Positions 44,731 through 54,325 of a stretch of DNA of 64,000 bases are shown in pieces (positions within the stretch are counted from its first letter, which is position 1; each line of letters starts with the position of its first letter). The translations under genes and the position numbers were made by a program. Source of the stretch: Synechococcus sp. RS9916 (lineage in GTDB: Bacteria > Cyanobacteriota > Cyanobacteriia > PCC-6307 > Cyanobiaceae); assembly GCF_000153825.1 (NCBI RefSeq), contig NZ_DS022299.1, positions 1 through 64,000 on the forward strand, written 5' to 3'. The notes beneath the pieces were generated by a model. That model had not been told where the DNA came from. It did not search any database and was given only the letters and a program-made list of their open reading frames with translations.

Positions 44731-45846
44731 GTGCCCGATTCCAGGGATCTTCAGCTCGGCTCTTACGACTACGTTCTCCCGGAAGAACGCATCGCTCAGT
44801 CACCGGTGGAGCCGCGCCATGCGGCCCGCTTGCTGATGGTTCCCCCGGCTGATGCCCCTCTGGAGCAGGTTCGCCACCAGCAGGTGTGGGACTGGCAGCA
44901 GGAGCTTCGGGCTGGCGATCTGCTGGTGGTAAATGACACCCGGGTGCTGCGTGCCCGGCTGAGGGTTCGACGTTCAGGCGGTGGGCAGGCGGAGCTGTTG
45001 GTGCTGGAACCGCGGGGGGAAGGACAGTGGCTCTGTCTGGCCAGGCCTGCCAAGAAGCTTCGGCCAGGAGATCAGGTGTGGTTGGAGGGCCTGGAGCAGG
45101 AGTCCGTCGCCCTGCAGGTGGTGGCTGTTGATCAGGCCACCGGTGGGCGTGTGATGCAGTTCCCCTCCGGTTGTGATGACGCCGTCGCGATCGAAGGCCT
45201 GTTGCAGCGTTACGGCGAAGTGCCCTTGCCGCCCTACATCGCACGCCATGACGCCGATGATCAGACGCGGTACCAGACCCGTTATGCGTCGAAGCCTGGT
45301 GCCGTCGCGGCACCCACTGCGGGACTGCATCTCAGTGACGCGTTGCTCGACTGTTTGCGGGAGAAGGGGGTGACGATCGCCCACGTCACCCTGCATGTGG
45401 GCCTCGGCACCTTCCGGCCCGTGGAAACGGAAGATCTCACCCAACTCACCTTGCACAGCGAATGGGTGGAGGTGACGCCAGAGGTGGTGCGTGCGGTGGA
45501 GGAGTGCCGTCAGCGCGGAGGGCGGGTGATGGCTGTGGGCACCACCAGTGTGCGGGCGCTTGAGGGTGCGGCCCAGGCTGGTGGCGGTCAGTTGCAGCCC
45601 CTCAAGGGTTCGGTGGATCTGGTGATTCAACCCGGCTATCGCTTTGCCGTTGTGCAGGGCTTGCTCACCAACTTTCATCTCCCCAAGAGTTCCCTGCTGT
45701 TGTTGGTCAGCGCCTTGATCGGTCGGGAGCGCCTGCTTGCTCTGTATGGCGTCGCGATTGAGGAGGCGTATCGCTTTTATTCCTACGGCGATGCGATGTG
45801 GATTGCTCCCGAGGCGGTGCTGGAGGAGTCCCGCCCGCTGGGTTGA
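44731..45846 (+). CDS. queA: tRNA preQ1(34) S-adenosylmethionine ribosyltransferase-isomerase
   Basis: 371 aa from GTG 44731; the frame is open earlier but gives no family match. QueA transfers and rearranges the ribosyl group of SAM onto preQ1 in tRNA, making epoxyqueuosine. Motifs: [91 protein letters not shown] and [19 protein letters not shown]. Length typical. It ends about 10 nt before a terminator facing the other way. Confidence 0.95.
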   Translation: MPDSRDLQLGSYDYVLPEERIAQSPVEPRHAARLLMVPPADAPLEQVRHQQVWDWQQELRAGDLLVVNDTRVLRARLRVRRSGGGQAELLVLEPRGEGQWLCLARPAKKLRPGDQVWLEGLEQESVALQVVAVDQATGGRVMQFPSGCDDAVAIEGLLQRYGEVPLPPYIARHDADDQTRYQTRYASKPGAVAAPTAGLHLSDALLDCLREKGVTIAHVTLHVGLGTFRPVETEDLTQLTLHSEWVEVTPEVVRAVEECRQRGGRVMAVGTTSVRALEGAAQAGGGQLQPLKGSVDLVIQPGYRFAVVQGLLTNFHLPKSSLLLLVSALIGRERLLALYGVAIEEAYRFYSYGDAMWIAPEAVLEESRPLG

Positions 45847-45852
45847 GCACAG

Positions 45853-45884
45853 GCAAGAAAAAACCCCGTGTCTGCACACGGGGT
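45853..45884 (-). terminator. Intrinsic terminator of the cysK transcript
   Basis: On the minus strand ACCCCGTGT-GCAG-ACACGGGGT, a perfect 9-bp stem with a tetraloop, is followed by TTTTTT. It lies 56 nt after the cysK stop. On the plus strand the same stem lies just after queA and could also stop that transcript, though without a T run. Confidence 0.88.
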
Positions 45885-45939
45885 CAAGCTCGAATCCCTG
45901 CTGGCGCAGGGACCTCGTTCGTTGCGAGGTGGGGATGCC

Positions 45940-46926
45940 TCAGACGGCAACAGGCTCCTCGATGATGCCTGCGGGTACGTCGGCAAACAGCACGGAGGAG
46001 AGATAACGCTCGGCCAGGTCGGGCAGGATCACCACGATGGTTTTGCCGGCGTAGGCGTCCTGCTGGGCGAGGCGGATGGCAGCAGCAGCAGCGGCACCGC
46101 AGGAGATACCCACTAGAAGGCCTTCCTCCTGGGCGAGGCGCAGAGCCATCTCAATCGACTCCTCGTTGGTCACCTGCTCCACCTTGTCGACCACGGAAAG
46201 GTCGAGGTTTTTGGGGATGAAGCCGGCACCGATGCCCTGGATCTTGTGGGGCCCGGGCTTCACCTCCTCACCATTCATGGTTTGGGTGATCACCGGGCTG
46301 TGGCTGGGCTCCACCGCGACCGATTCGATCGCTTTGCCAGCGCTGTTCTTGATGTAGCGGGAGATGCCGGTGATGGTGCCGCCGGTGCCCACGCCAGACA
46401 CGAGCACGTCGATGGCACCGTCGCAGTCGTTCCAGATTTCAGGGCCGGTGGTCTTTTCGTGAATCTCGGGGTTGGCGGGATTCTCGAACTGACCGGGCAT
46501 GAAGTATTTGGCTGAATCGCTTTCAGCGATTTCCTTGGCCTTGGCGATGGCGCCAGGCATGCCTTTGGCAGCTTCAGTGAGGATCAGCTGAGCACCCAGA
46601 GCGGCCATCACGCGGCGACGCTCGATCGACATCGACTCGGGCATCGTCAGGATCAGCTTGTAACCCCGGGCTGCTGCGGTGTAAGCCAGAGCGATACCGG
46701 TGTTGCCGGAGGTGGGCTCGACGATGGTTTTGTCAGCCGTGAGCGCGCCACGCTTCTCGGCGTCCCAGATCATGTTCGCGCCGATGCGGCACTTGACGCT
46801 GTAGGCGGGGTTGCGGCCTTCGATTTTGGCCAGCACGGTGGCTTTGCAGCCCTTGGTGACATTGTTCAGGCGCACCAGAGGGGTGTTGCCGATCGCCTGG
46901 CTGTTATCGGCGTAAACGCGAGACAT
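45940..46926 (-). CDS. cysK: Cysteine synthase (O-acetylserine sulfhydrylase)
   Basis: 328 aa from ATG 46926 (upstream in-frame 46956 adds 10 residues). Makes L-cysteine from O-acetylserine and sulphide. PLP lysine Lys45 is in [36 protein letters not shown] is the substrate loop; [38 protein letters not shown] and [16 protein letters not shown] follow. It is the last gene of the minus-strand sulphur group metB, MetB-like, cysK, and ends at a strong terminator. Confidence 0.96.
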   Translation of the reverse strand: MSRVYADNSQAIGNTPLVRLNNVTKGCKATVLAKIEGRNPAYSVKCRIGANMIWDAEKRGALTADKTIVEPTSGNTGIALAYTAAARGYKLILTMPESMSIERRRVMAALGAQLILTEAAKGMPGAIAKAKEIAESDSAKYFMPGQFENPANPEIHEKTTGPEIWNDCDGAIDVLVSGVGTGGTITGISRYIKNSAGKAIESVAVEPSHSPVITQTMNGEEVKPGPHKIQGIGAGFIPKNLDLSVVDKVEQVTNEESIEMALRLAQEEGLLVGISCGAAAAAAIRLAQQDAYAGKTIVVILPDLAERYLSSVLFADVPAGIIEEPVAV

Positions 46927-47001
46927 GGAAGAACGCAGGATGCCCAAGTCCGTCAATGTAGGAATGGCACCCCAGGGTTGGCTCGTCGCTTAACGGCTTG
47001 T

Positions 47002-48492
47002 TCAGACTTTGACAACCCCTGAACGGCTGAGCGCCTGCTCGAATCGTTGCCAGAGGTCTTCGGGATCCTCCAGTCCCACCGAGACCCGAAGTAAGTGCGA
47101 TGGCACACCGCAGGATGCTGCCCAGGGCAATTCGTCGTAATGGGCCAGCAGCACGTAAGGGCAGCACAGCGTGAAGTGGGTCCCAAGGCTGGGGCCTTTG
47201 CTGACGGCAAGGGCGTCGTAGACGTGCTCGGCGGCCTGCAGCCCGCCGTGGAGCTCAAACGACAGCAGGCAGCCGTGGCCGGCCCCTGGTCGCATCAACG
47301 CTTGAAAGGTGGCGCATTGGTTCGGATGCAACACCTGTTTCACTGCCGGGTGGCTGCGTAGCCGTTCGGCCAGGGCGCTGCAGTTGGCATTCAGTCGCGG
47401 AAGTCTTGTGACGACATCACGGCTGGCGTCTTCAAGGCAGAGGGCATCCGCATCACCAAGACCGGCAGGGGCGTCGGCCAGGCCAGCCTGCAGGGTCTCC
47501 TGCCAGCGGGACTGGGGGCTGACCACTAGGGCCCCGGCCAACACATCACCGCGCCCGGCGAAACTCTTGGTCAGTGAGCTGAACACCAGATCGGCGTAAG
47601 GAAGGGCGTCGATGTTCAGGCCTGATCCGATCGTGTCATCGGCAATCACGGGGATGCCACGCGCGTGGGCGAGCTCGGCCAGGGTGATCAGATCCACGCA
47701 CTGCAGCATCGGATTGCTGGGGAGTTCCACCACCACAGCTGCTGGGTTGAGGTGATCGAGGCTGTGGCCGATGGCGGCTGGGCTGCTGTCGGTGAGCAGT
47801 TCGGCTCCGGCAAACACCACCTGCGGCAGTTTGAGCACATCCACATAGGGGAAGCCCACTTGCAGGGTGGGGCGGCCGGGATGGAGGGCTGTCACCAGGC
47901 GCAGGGCGCTGTGCAAAGCGGCCATGCCAGATGGATGCAGGCTGATGGCCTCGGCTTCACAGCCATAGATGGCGGCCAGCCGTTGACGAATGGTGCTGCG
48001 GGCCGCGTGGCCATCGTCTTGGTTGGGGGCGGTTTCCTGGCCCAGGGCGATGGCGGCCTGCCGGGAACTGGCCCCCAGGCCGGCGTGCTGCCAGAACGCC
48101 TTGGCGGCCGGGGTTGCGGATGCTTCAACGATCAGACAGGGAAGCCCCTGCACGTGCACCACCTGGCTGGAACTCGAGGGTTGCAGACGTTTGCAGTGCT
48201 CCAGTGCGCAGTGGGCCGCTTCCTCGCTGGGGTAAGGCCAGGCGCTCGATCCGTTTGCTGCACCGCTCTGGGTTAGCGCTGTTTTGGCCAGTGCGGCCAC
48301 CAGGGGATGGAAGCCGAAGCGTGGATAGACCGCTTGCAATTGGTTGCGGCACGCGGGGTCGTTTTCCTCGTAGGCGATCACATCACGCCAGCGGGGCAGG
48401 GCCACCGACACCGCATGGGTGCTGTCGGGCAAGGGATGACCCAGGTCATGTCCCTGCCAGCAGGGATCGCTCAGCAGGTTGCGCGCGCTCAC
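47002..48492 (-). CDS. Cys/Met-metabolism PLP enzyme with long N-terminal extension
   Basis: 496 aa, about 110-150 aa longer than ordinary cystathionine gamma-synthase. The extension (WRDVIAYEENDPACRNQLQA, CLIVEASATPAAKAFWQHAG) precedes the catalytic core. Core motifs: AISLHPSGMAALHSALRLVT, VELPSNPMLQCVDLITLAEL, PVIADDTIGSGLN and the PLP lysine in VFSSLTKSFAGRGDVLAGAL. The extension and core together recall fungal-type cystathionine gamma-synthases. Activity as gamma-synthase or beta-lyase cannot be decided. It overlaps the metB stop by 4 nt, so the two are coupled. Confidence 0.85.
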   Translation of the reverse strand: MSARNLLSDPCWQGHDLGHPLPDSTHAVSVALPRWRDVIAYEENDPACRNQLQAVYPRFGFHPLVAALAKTALTQSGAANGSSAWPYPSEEAAHCALEHCKRLQPSSSSQVVHVQGLPCLIVEASATPAAKAFWQHAGLGASSRQAAIALGQETAPNQDDGHAARSTIRQRLAAIYGCEAEAISLHPSGMAALHSALRLVTALHPGRPTLQVGFPYVDVLKLPQVVFAGAELLTDSSPAAIGHSLDHLNPAAVVVELPSNPMLQCVDLITLAELAHARGIPVIADDTIGSGLNIDALPYADLVFSSLTKSFAGRGDVLAGALVVSPQSRWQETLQAGLADAPAGLGDADALCLEDASRDVVTRLPRLNANCSALAERLRSHPAVKQVLHPNQCATFQALMRPGAGHGCLLSFELHGGLQAAEHVYDALAVSKGPSLGTHFTLCCPYVLLAHYDELPWAASCGVPSHLLRVSVGLEDPEDLWQRFEQALSRSGVVKV

Positions 48493-49646
48493 GGCAGCAG
48501 GGTGAGGGCTTGATCGAGATCGGCGATCAAATCTGCGCTGTCTTCACAACCCAACGACAGACGCACCAGTCCATCGCTGATCCCCAGCTTTTCTTTCACC
48601 TCCGCGGCGACAGCGGCGTGGGTCATGGTGGCGGGATGGCAGATCAGGCTTTCCACCCCTCCGAGGCTTTCGGCCATCGTGAACCAGCGCAGCGCCTTGC
48701 AGACGGCATAGGCCTGATCGCGGCTGGCCTGCAGGCCAATGGTCACGATCGCTCCACCCCCATTCATCTGCTGCAGCGCCACAGCTTGCTGGGGATGGTC
48801 GGCCCTTAGGGGGTAGCGCACCCAGGCCACCGCAGGGTGGGATGCCAGGTGGTCAGCCACGGCTGCGGCGTTGGCCATCTGCTGCCGCAGGCGTAGCGGA
48901 AGGGTCTTAATGCCCCGGGTGATTAGCCAGCAATCAAAGGGGGAAGGCATCAGGCCCAACGCCTTCTGGGCAAACACCATTTTCTGGTGCCAGGCAGGGT
49001 CGTCGCAGCAGACGGCACCACCGAGGGCATCGGAGTGTCCGTTGATGTATTTCGTGGTGCTGGTGAGCGACAGGGTGGCTCCCAGTTGGAGGGGGCGCTG
49101 CACCAGTGCAGTGGCGAAGGTGTTGTCGACCACCACCGGCACTCCGGCGCTCTTGGCTGCGCTGCACACGGCTGCCAGGTCAATCACCTTCAGCAAGGGG
49201 TTGGTGGGGCTCTCCAGCCAGACCATCGCCGGTTGACGGCTTTCGATGGCCGTCAGGGCTGCGGGATCGGTGAAATCGACCCATTCGGTTCGCACCCCGA
49301 ACTTGGCGAACACCTGCTCGAACAGGCGCACGGTGCAGCCATACAGGTTTTCTTCGCACAGCACCAGATCGCCTTGGCTGAGGGTGGAGGCGATGGCGGT
49401 GATGGCACTCACCCCTGAACCAAACACCGTGGCGTGCTCGCACGTCTCCACCGAGGCCAGCACCCCTTCGAGGATGCGGAAGTTCGGGTTGCCGGAGCGG
49501 GTGTAATCGAACCCACCGGGGTTGCCGTGGGCAAAGGTGGAGGTGGCGTAGATCGGCGGCATCACCGTGCCGGTTTCGGTCGCAAAGCTGTCGCCGTGAT
49601 GAATGGCCCGGGTGGCATCCCCTGGCATTGGCGATGGGCGCTGCAC
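48489..49646 (-). CDS. metB: Cystathionine gamma-synthase
   Basis: 385 aa (a Met six codons in is also possible). PLP enzyme joining an activated homoserine with cysteine to give cystathionine. Motifs: GTVMPPIYATSTFAHGNPGG, YTRSGNPNFRILEGVLASVE, FGSGVSAITAIASTLSQGD, VWLESPTNPLLKVIDLAAVC, VVVDNTFATALVQRPLQLGA and the PLP lysine in LSLTSTTKYINGHSDALGGA. Cystathionine gamma-lyase is a close relative and cannot be excluded. First gene of the sulphur group. Confidence 0.88.
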   Translation of the reverse strand: MQRPSPMPGDATRAIHHGDSFATETGTVMPPIYATSTFAHGNPGGFDYTRSGNPNFRILEGVLASVETCEHATVFGSGVSAITAIASTLSQGDLVLCEENLYGCTVRLFEQVFAKFGVRTEWVDFTDPAALTAIESRQPAMVWLESPTNPLLKVIDLAAVCSAAKSAGVPVVVDNTFATALVQRPLQLGATLSLTSTTKYINGHSDALGGAVCCDDPAWHQKMVFAQKALGLMPSPFDCWLITRGIKTLPLRLRQQMANAAAVADHLASHPAVAWVRYPLRADHPQQAVALQQMNGGGAIVTIGLQASRDQAYAVCKALRWFTMAESLGGVESLICHPATMTHAAVAAEVKEKLGISDGLVRLSLGCEDSADLIADLDQALTLLP

Positions 49647-49707
49647 GGCGTGATCTGAATGGATCGATCAGGCTAAGGAATGGGGTGATGGGTGCTGATT
49701 GGCCCCG

Positions 49708-50808
49708 CTAAGGCTGAACACGTTGCTCCCGTTGGATGGGAGTGATCTGCAGTGAGCCGCAGTCGTAATGCGCCTCGAGAACGTCGATCAGGGCATCGAG
49801 GATCGATGCGATGCCGTCGTCTTCGTCATTGTTGGTGTCGCTCGGCGGCATCTGGAGGGTGACCGTGGCGCTGCGGCCCTGGTGCTCCACCGTGAGCACC
49901 AGGCTTTGGTCTTCGCTTCGCCCCCACGGCAGCCGAAAATTGAGATCGCCTTGTCCGTGACAAGCCAGCCCTTCAAGCTTGTGTCCTGCGGGAACCGCGA
50001 CGCGATCGAAGCGGCTCAGGGAGGGAAGGATGCAGGGGGTCTCCGGTGTGATCAACCAGTAGTGACACTGCTTGTCCCGGTTGATCTCAGTCCAGGTCTG
50101 GCTCGCCAGGTGGAGCAGGTGGACGCTGGGATTAATCAAGCTCTGCGGGTCCATGTCCACAAGCCGGCAGTGGCGTTGCCCGCCACTGACCAGCAACTGG
50201 CCGCCATCGGCCGATAGCTCTGTCTGGTGCCCCCAGATCGCGCCTGGATTGGGGCCCTGGCATTCGGCCGTGCGCATGGTCCAGGTTTGGGTGTTGAGCA
50301 CCCTGATCTGGGTTGGGCGATCGTCGCGCTTGTCTTTGTAGCCCAGGCTGCCGATGATCCAGATTTCATCCCCCACCAGGGTTGCTGTGGCGTAATCCGT
50401 TGGAGGAAACACCGCTTCCGGATAGCCGTAGACCGTGATGTTGTCGCTATCCATCACCACCACATCGTTGTAGATGCAGAAGTCGGGGTCATAGAAGTCT
50501 TCATGGGTGCCACCGATCAACACGCGGCGCCCATCGGCGAGGTGAACCTCGGCTTGTCCATAGCGTTGAAAGGAGAAACAAGGCCCTGCCTCAAACGAAT
50601 CGGGACCGTCGAAGTCCTCCTTGAAGCCCCAGCCACTGCCGCCCTCTCGAATGGCGTAACTCCAGAAGGGATTGGTGAGGTTGTCGGGATTGCTGATGCC
50701 AAAGCGCGGTGATCGCCACTGCAGAAAGGTGTCCCGGTCGGGGCCTTCTCGCTTCAGACGCTCGCGACGTTCTCGTGTCCGTTGCTCGATGTCGTCAAAG
50801 AGGCCCAT
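49708..50808 (-). CDS. Hypothetical protein with kelch-like repeats
   Basis: 366 aa. A charged N terminus (FDDIEQRTRERRERLKREG) is followed by repeats that look like beta-propeller blades: GRRVLIGGTHEDFYDPDFCI, TATLVGDEIWIIGSLGYKDK with VLNTQTWTM, and GGQLLVSGGQRHCRLVDMDP with LHLASQTWTEIN. Gly-Gly followed by a variable loop and a Trp at the end of each unit is the kelch pattern, but only three to four blades are clear. No signal peptide. The last 60 aa are acidic (PPSDTNNDEDDGIASILDAL). Function unknown. Confidence 0.65.
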   Translation of the reverse strand: MGLFDDIEQRTRERRERLKREGPDRDTFLQWRSPRFGISNPDNLTNPFWSYAIREGGSGWGFKEDFDGPDSFEAGPCFSFQRYGQAEVHLADGRRVLIGGTHEDFYDPDFCIYNDVVVMDSDNITVYGYPEAVFPPTDYATATLVGDEIWIIGSLGYKDKRDDRPTQIRVLNTQTWTMRTAECQGPNPGAIWGHQTELSADGGQLLVSGGQRHCRLVDMDPQSLINPSVHLLHLASQTWTEINRDKQCHYWLITPETPCILPSLSRFDRVAVPAGHKLEGLACHGQGDLNFRLPWGRSEDQSLVLTVEHQGRSATVTLQMPPSDTNNDEDDGIASILDALIDVLEAHYDCGSLQITPIQREQRVQP

Positions 50809-50880
50809 GGTTCCGCGTGGTCCAGCGATGCAGGGATGGTCTCCCGTTGCCGTGGCCTGGAGTGGTGATGGAGGACATGC

Positions 50881-51393
50881 TCAGATGTGTGTGGCATCAC
50901 TGCCCTGGGGGCGGCTGCGTCGTTCCAACGCAATGATGCTTCGCCCCACCTCCAGAAGGCTGCGCAGGCATGACAGCAGCACGAAGCCGATGCCCGTGGA
51001 GAGGAAGCACCAGATCAAGGCTTCCTGATTGAACGCTCCTGGGACGACCAGCAGGCTGATCACTTCGCTGATCTGCAGCAGGGCATAAGACCAGAACCAC
51101 CACAGAGCAATGGCATTCACTCCGCGCATGATCGGTAGTGCCGCAACAGGTTTCAGCGATAGGTCGGTCAGTAGCGCCCGTAGCAAGGCTTTCAGGCCTT
51201 GGCGCTTCGGCCGCTTCGATGCCCTGCATTGGCGCAGCCAGAGCCCAAGCACCAGCACCAGTGCAAGCCCCATCGACGCGATCAAGCGGACCGTTGCGGT
51301 TTGATCGGGGGCAAAGGTGCTTCCTGACGCGCGGCCGATGCCTCCCATGGCGCTGGCCATCGGCAGTGCTGTGCTCGCGCAGAAGAAACCCAT
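50881..51393 (-). CDS. Small membrane protein, unknown
   Basis: 170 aa with three or four hydrophobic stretches: an N-terminal one, LIASMGLALVLVLGLWL, IALWWFWSYALLQISEVISL and ALIWCFLSTGIGFVLLSCLR. A basic loop (RQCRASKRPKRQGLKALLRA) lies between the second and third. Domain resembles small DUF-type membrane proteins with a C-terminal charged tail, but no family is recognised. The start could lie further downstream. Next to rpsD with a terminator between. Confidence 0.55.
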   Translation of the reverse strand: MGFFCASTALPMASAMGGIGRASGSTFAPDQTATVRLIASMGLALVLVLGLWLRQCRASKRPKRQGLKALLRALLTDLSLKPVAALPIMRGVNAIALWWFWSYALLQISEVISLLVVPGAFNQEALIWCFLSTGIGFVLLSCLRSLLEVGRSIIALERRSRPQGSDATHI

Positions 51394-51449
51394 GAGGGAG
51401 TGCTGTTGACGATTTCAGTCTGGCGACGCTGACCAGCAGCTCTAGGCCC

Positions 51450-51480
51450 AAAAAAAACCGCCTCCCAAAAAGAGAGGCGG
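51450..51480 (-). terminator. Intrinsic terminator of rpsD
   Basis: On the minus strand CCGCCTC (51480-51474) and GAGGCGG (51464-51458) form a 7-bp stem, followed by a T7 run (51457-51451). It is 24 nt after the rpsD stop. Confidence 0.9.
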
Positions 51481-51503
51481 CCACGAAGCAATGGTGTTCA
51501 GGA

Positions 51504-52112
51504 TCAGACCTTGCGGGAGTAGTACTCCACCACCAGCAGTTCGTTGATCTCAAGGGCAACCCACTCGCGCTCGGAACGGCCAATCACCTTGGCGCTGAGC
51601 TTGCTCTTGTCGAGCTCGAGGTGGGGAGGCACGTTGGCCAGACCGGGGAATTCCAGGTTGGCTTCAGCCAGCTTCTTGCTGCACTTGCGCTCGCGGATGG
51701 CGATGACATCGCCGGGCTTGCACTGATAGCTGGCGATGTCGGTGACGCGACCGTTCACGGTCACGTGGCCATGGTTCACCAGCTGACGGGCGCCGGGCAC
51801 GGTGGGACCGAAGCCGAGGCGGAAACAAACGTTGTCGAGACGGTTCTCGAGCAGCTTGAGCAGGTTGGTACCGGTGGAACCATCCTGGGCGCGCGCTTTC
51901 TTCACGTAGCGCACGAGCTGACGCTCGGAGACGCCGTAGTTGAAGCGAAGCTTCTGCTTCTCTTCGAGACGGATCGCGTATTCAGAGCGCTTGCGACGGG
52001 CTTGGCCGTGCTGACCGGGGGGATAGGACCGCTTTGCGGCCTTCCGGGTGAGACCGGGAAGGTCTCCCAAGCGCCGCGTGATCCTCAGGCGAGGGCCGCG
52101 GTAGCGAGACAT
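51504..52112 (-). CDS. rpsD: 30S ribosomal protein S4
   Basis: 202 aa from ATG 52112; the frame runs open to 52190, but the family N terminus [20 protein letters not shown] fixes the start. S4 binds 16S rRNA early in 30S assembly. Segments: [40 protein letters not shown] and the S4 RNA-binding domain [41 protein letters not shown] terminator follows. In cyanobacteria rpsD stands alone, as here. Confidence 0.97.
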   Translation of the reverse strand: MSRYRGPRLRITRRLGDLPGLTRKAAKRSYPPGQHGQARRKRSEYAIRLEEKQKLRFNYGVSERQLVRYVKKARAQDGSTGTNLLKLLENRLDNVCFRLGFGPTVPGARQLVNHGHVTVNGRVTDIASYQCKPGDVIAIRERKCSKKLAEANLEFPGLANVPPHLELDKSKLSAKVIGRSEREWVALEINELLVVEYYSRKV

Positions 52113-52151
52113 AGGGAGTGAATCGAGGAACGAACGAGCGTTTGAGCAGGC

Positions 52152-52451
52152 ATGCTGGGTTTGTGGCCCGAGATGCAACTCTTGACGCACGAATCAACCA
52201 TCTTATCTGGCGGCCCTCTCGCAGCCTTTAACCGCCTGCTTGCGGCGGTGATGCTGGCCTTGATCAATTTCTACAGGCGCTGGTTCTCGCCTTTTCTGGG
52301 CCCCCGCTGTCGTTTCATTCCCTCCTGCAGTGCCTACGGCCTGGAAGCGATCCAGCGTCATGGCCCGTGGCGGGGTGGCTGGCTCACGCTGCGCCGTTTG
52401 TTGCGCTGTCATCCCTTCACTCCTTGCGGCTGTGACCCTGTCCCCGACTGA
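52152..52451 (+). CDS. yidD: Membrane protein insertion efficiency factor YidD
   Basis: Up to 99 aa. The core [40 protein letters not shown] and [18 protein letters not shown] hold the conserved Cys residues of YidD; the end [13 protein letters not shown] is typical. YidD assists YidC in membrane insertion. The true start is uncertain: ATG 52152 and ATG 52173 give unusual N termini, and the family core begins only near residue 28. Divergent from rpsD, ends 1 nt before the next gene. Confidence 0.88.
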   Translation: MLGLWPEMQLLTHESTILSGGPLAAFNRLLAAVMLALINFYRRWFSPFLGPRCRFIPSCSAYGLEAIQRHGPWRGGWLTLRRLLRCHPFTPCGCDPVPD

Positions 52452-52452
52452 G

Positions 52453-52740
52453 ATGCAGCGACTTTGGCTTTACAGCCGTCAGGGCTGCTGCCTGTGCGAA
52501 GGGCTGGAAGAGCGTTTGCGGAGCCTGGATTTAGCAGCGCTTGACCCGCCGCTGCAGCTGGAGGTGATTGATATCGACGCTGCGGGGGGCGACCCTGGCC
52601 TCAAAGCCCGCTACGACCTTGAGGTGCCTGTCTTGGCTTTGTCGGTCGGTGCCCTGCCGCGGGTCTCCCCCCGGTTGTCAGGCGACGGATTGTTCACCTG
52701 GCTACAACGCGCCTGTGTTGCTGCGCTTGGATCGGATTAG
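52453..52740 (+). CDS. Glutaredoxin-like (DUF836) protein
   Basis: 95 aa from ATG 52453; the frame is open earlier, but the upstream part overlaps yidD. Thioredoxin-fold start QRLWLYSRQGCCLCEGLEER has a Cys12-x-x-Cys15 redox motif. LQLEVIDIDAAGGDPGLKAR and YDLEVPVLALSVGALPRVSP (cis-Pro) match the DUF836/glutaredoxin-like family. Substrate unknown. It is packed between yidD and murE. Confidence 0.85.
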   Translation: MQRLWLYSRQGCCLCEGLEERLRSLDLAALDPPLQLEVIDIDAAGGDPGLKARYDLEVPVLALSVGALPRVSPRLSGDGLFTWLQRACVAALGSD

Positions 52741-52767
52741 AACTACACCACTCCTGGTGGCCGGCTG

Positions 52768-54303
52768 ATGGCTCAGACGCTGCATTCGCTGCTCCAAGCG
52801 GTCGGTCTGCCCGTACCCGAGGGCTGTCCCAATCCAGCGATCACCGCCCTCACCTGTGATTCGCGTTGTGCCAGCAACGGCAGTCTGTTTCTGGGTTTGC
52901 CCGGCGAACGGGTGGATGGCGGCAGCTTCTGGCGACAGACCCTTGCTGATGGCGCTGCGGCCGCAGTGATCGGTTCGGCGGCGGCGTTGGCGGATCCACC
53001 ATCCCCCGCGGATCCTGTGGTGGTGGTGGCTGACCCGGTGGCCGATTGGGCCGGAGCCCTGGCGGCAGCGTTCTGGCAGTACCCCTCCCGTCGCATGACC
53101 CTGATTGGGGTGACCGGGACCAACGGCAAAACCACCACCACCCATCTGATCGAACACATTTGTGATCAGATCGGCCGCTCTGCGGCCTTATTCGGCACGT
53201 TGGTGAATCGCTGGCCCGGTCACAGCATCACCTCGACCCATACCACCGCTTTCGCCGATCGCCTGCAGGCCCAGTTGGCTGAAGCGGTGGCTGGCGGCAC
53301 GCAGGTGGCGGCCATGGAAGTGAGTTCCCATGCCCTGGATCAGGGGCGTGTCGCGGGGTGTCAGTTCTCCGCTGCTGTGTTCACCAACCTCACCCAGGAC
53401 CATCTCGACTACCACCCTTCAATGCAGGCCTATTTCGAGGCCAAGGCGCGCCTGTTTGCCGAGCCGCTGCTGATGGCAGAGGGTGAGGGCGCGCGGGCTG
53501 TGGTCAATGTGGATGACCCCTGGGGACAGAAGCTGGCGGATCAGCTGGGGGAGCGTTGCTGGCGCTGTTCCCTCGAGCCTGAGCGCCATCCCGGTGGCGT
53601 GGAGCTGACGATGACCGACCTGACCATGACGTCAGCTGGAGTCTCCGGTGAGATCGTCACGCCGGCTGGACGTGGTGCGTTTCAGTCTCCGCTGGTCGGG
53701 GCGTTCAACCTGATGAATCTGCTGGAGGCCGTTGGGGTGCTGGTGCAGCAGGGGATGCCCTTGGCTCTGGTGCTGCAAGCGGCTGCCTGCTTTAAAGGGG
53801 TCCCCGGCCGGATGGAGCGGGTGATGCTGGGGTCAGACCAGGCGATGGCCGATCTGCCGTCCGTGCTGGTGGACTACGCCCACACACCCGACGGCTTGCG
53901 CAATGCCTTGTTGGCATCCCGTCCGTTCGTGAAAGGTGACTTGGTGTGCGTGTTCGGCTGCGGCGGTGATCGTGATCGGGGCAAGCGCCCTCAGATGGCC
54001 GCAGTGGCTGCCGAGTTGTCGGATCGCGTGGTGGTCACGTCGGATAACCCCCGCACCGAAGACCCGCAGCAGATCTTGGATGACGTGGTGGCAGGGATCC
54101 CGGCCGAGGCGTCATTGGTGGTTGACGTTGATCGTGCCAGCGCCATTGCTGATGTGATTGCCGAAGCTGGGGCGGATGATCTGGTGCTGATCGCCGGCAA
54201 GGGCCATGAGGACTACCAGATTCTCGGCACCACCAAGATCCACTTTGATGATCGTGAACAGGCGGAGATCGCCTTGCGCAAGCGGGTCGCTGCGGCGTCG
54301 TAA
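52768..54303 (+). CDS. murE: UDP-N-acetylmuramoyl-tripeptide synthetase (MurE)
   Basis: 511 aa. Adds the third residue, here most likely meso-diaminopimelate, to UDP-MurNAc-L-Ala-D-Glu. P-loop Lys121 in [39 protein letters not shown]; the carbamoylated-lysine region [16 protein letters not shown]; and the DAP-specific loop [20 protein letters not shown], with the DNPR motif. [10 protein letters not shown] is the C-terminal Gly-Lys-Gly-His-Glu box. It ends 22 nt before the convergent membrane-protein gene. Confidence 0.96.
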   Translation: MAQTLHSLLQAVGLPVPEGCPNPAITALTCDSRCASNGSLFLGLPGERVDGGSFWRQTLADGAAAAVIGSAAALADPPSPADPVVVVADPVADWAGALAAAFWQYPSRRMTLIGVTGTNGKTTTTHLIEHICDQIGRSAALFGTLVNRWPGHSITSTHTTAFADRLQAQLAEAVAGGTQVAAMEVSSHALDQGRVAGCQFSAAVFTNLTQDHLDYHPSMQAYFEAKARLFAEPLLMAEGEGARAVVNVDDPWGQKLADQLGERCWRCSLEPERHPGGVELTMTDLTMTSAGVSGEIVTPAGRGAFQSPLVGAFNLMNLLEAVGVLVQQGMPLALVLQAAACFKGVPGRMERVMLGSDQAMADLPSVLVDYAHTPDGLRNALLASRPFVKGDLVCVFGCGGDRDRGKRPQMAAVAAELSDRVVVTSDNPRTEDPQQILDDVVAGIPAEASLVVDVDRASAIADVIAEAGADDLVLIAGKGHEDYQILGTTKIHFDDREQAEIALRKRVAAAS

Positions 54304-54325
54304 CCGCGGTTAGGTGGGGTTAGAT

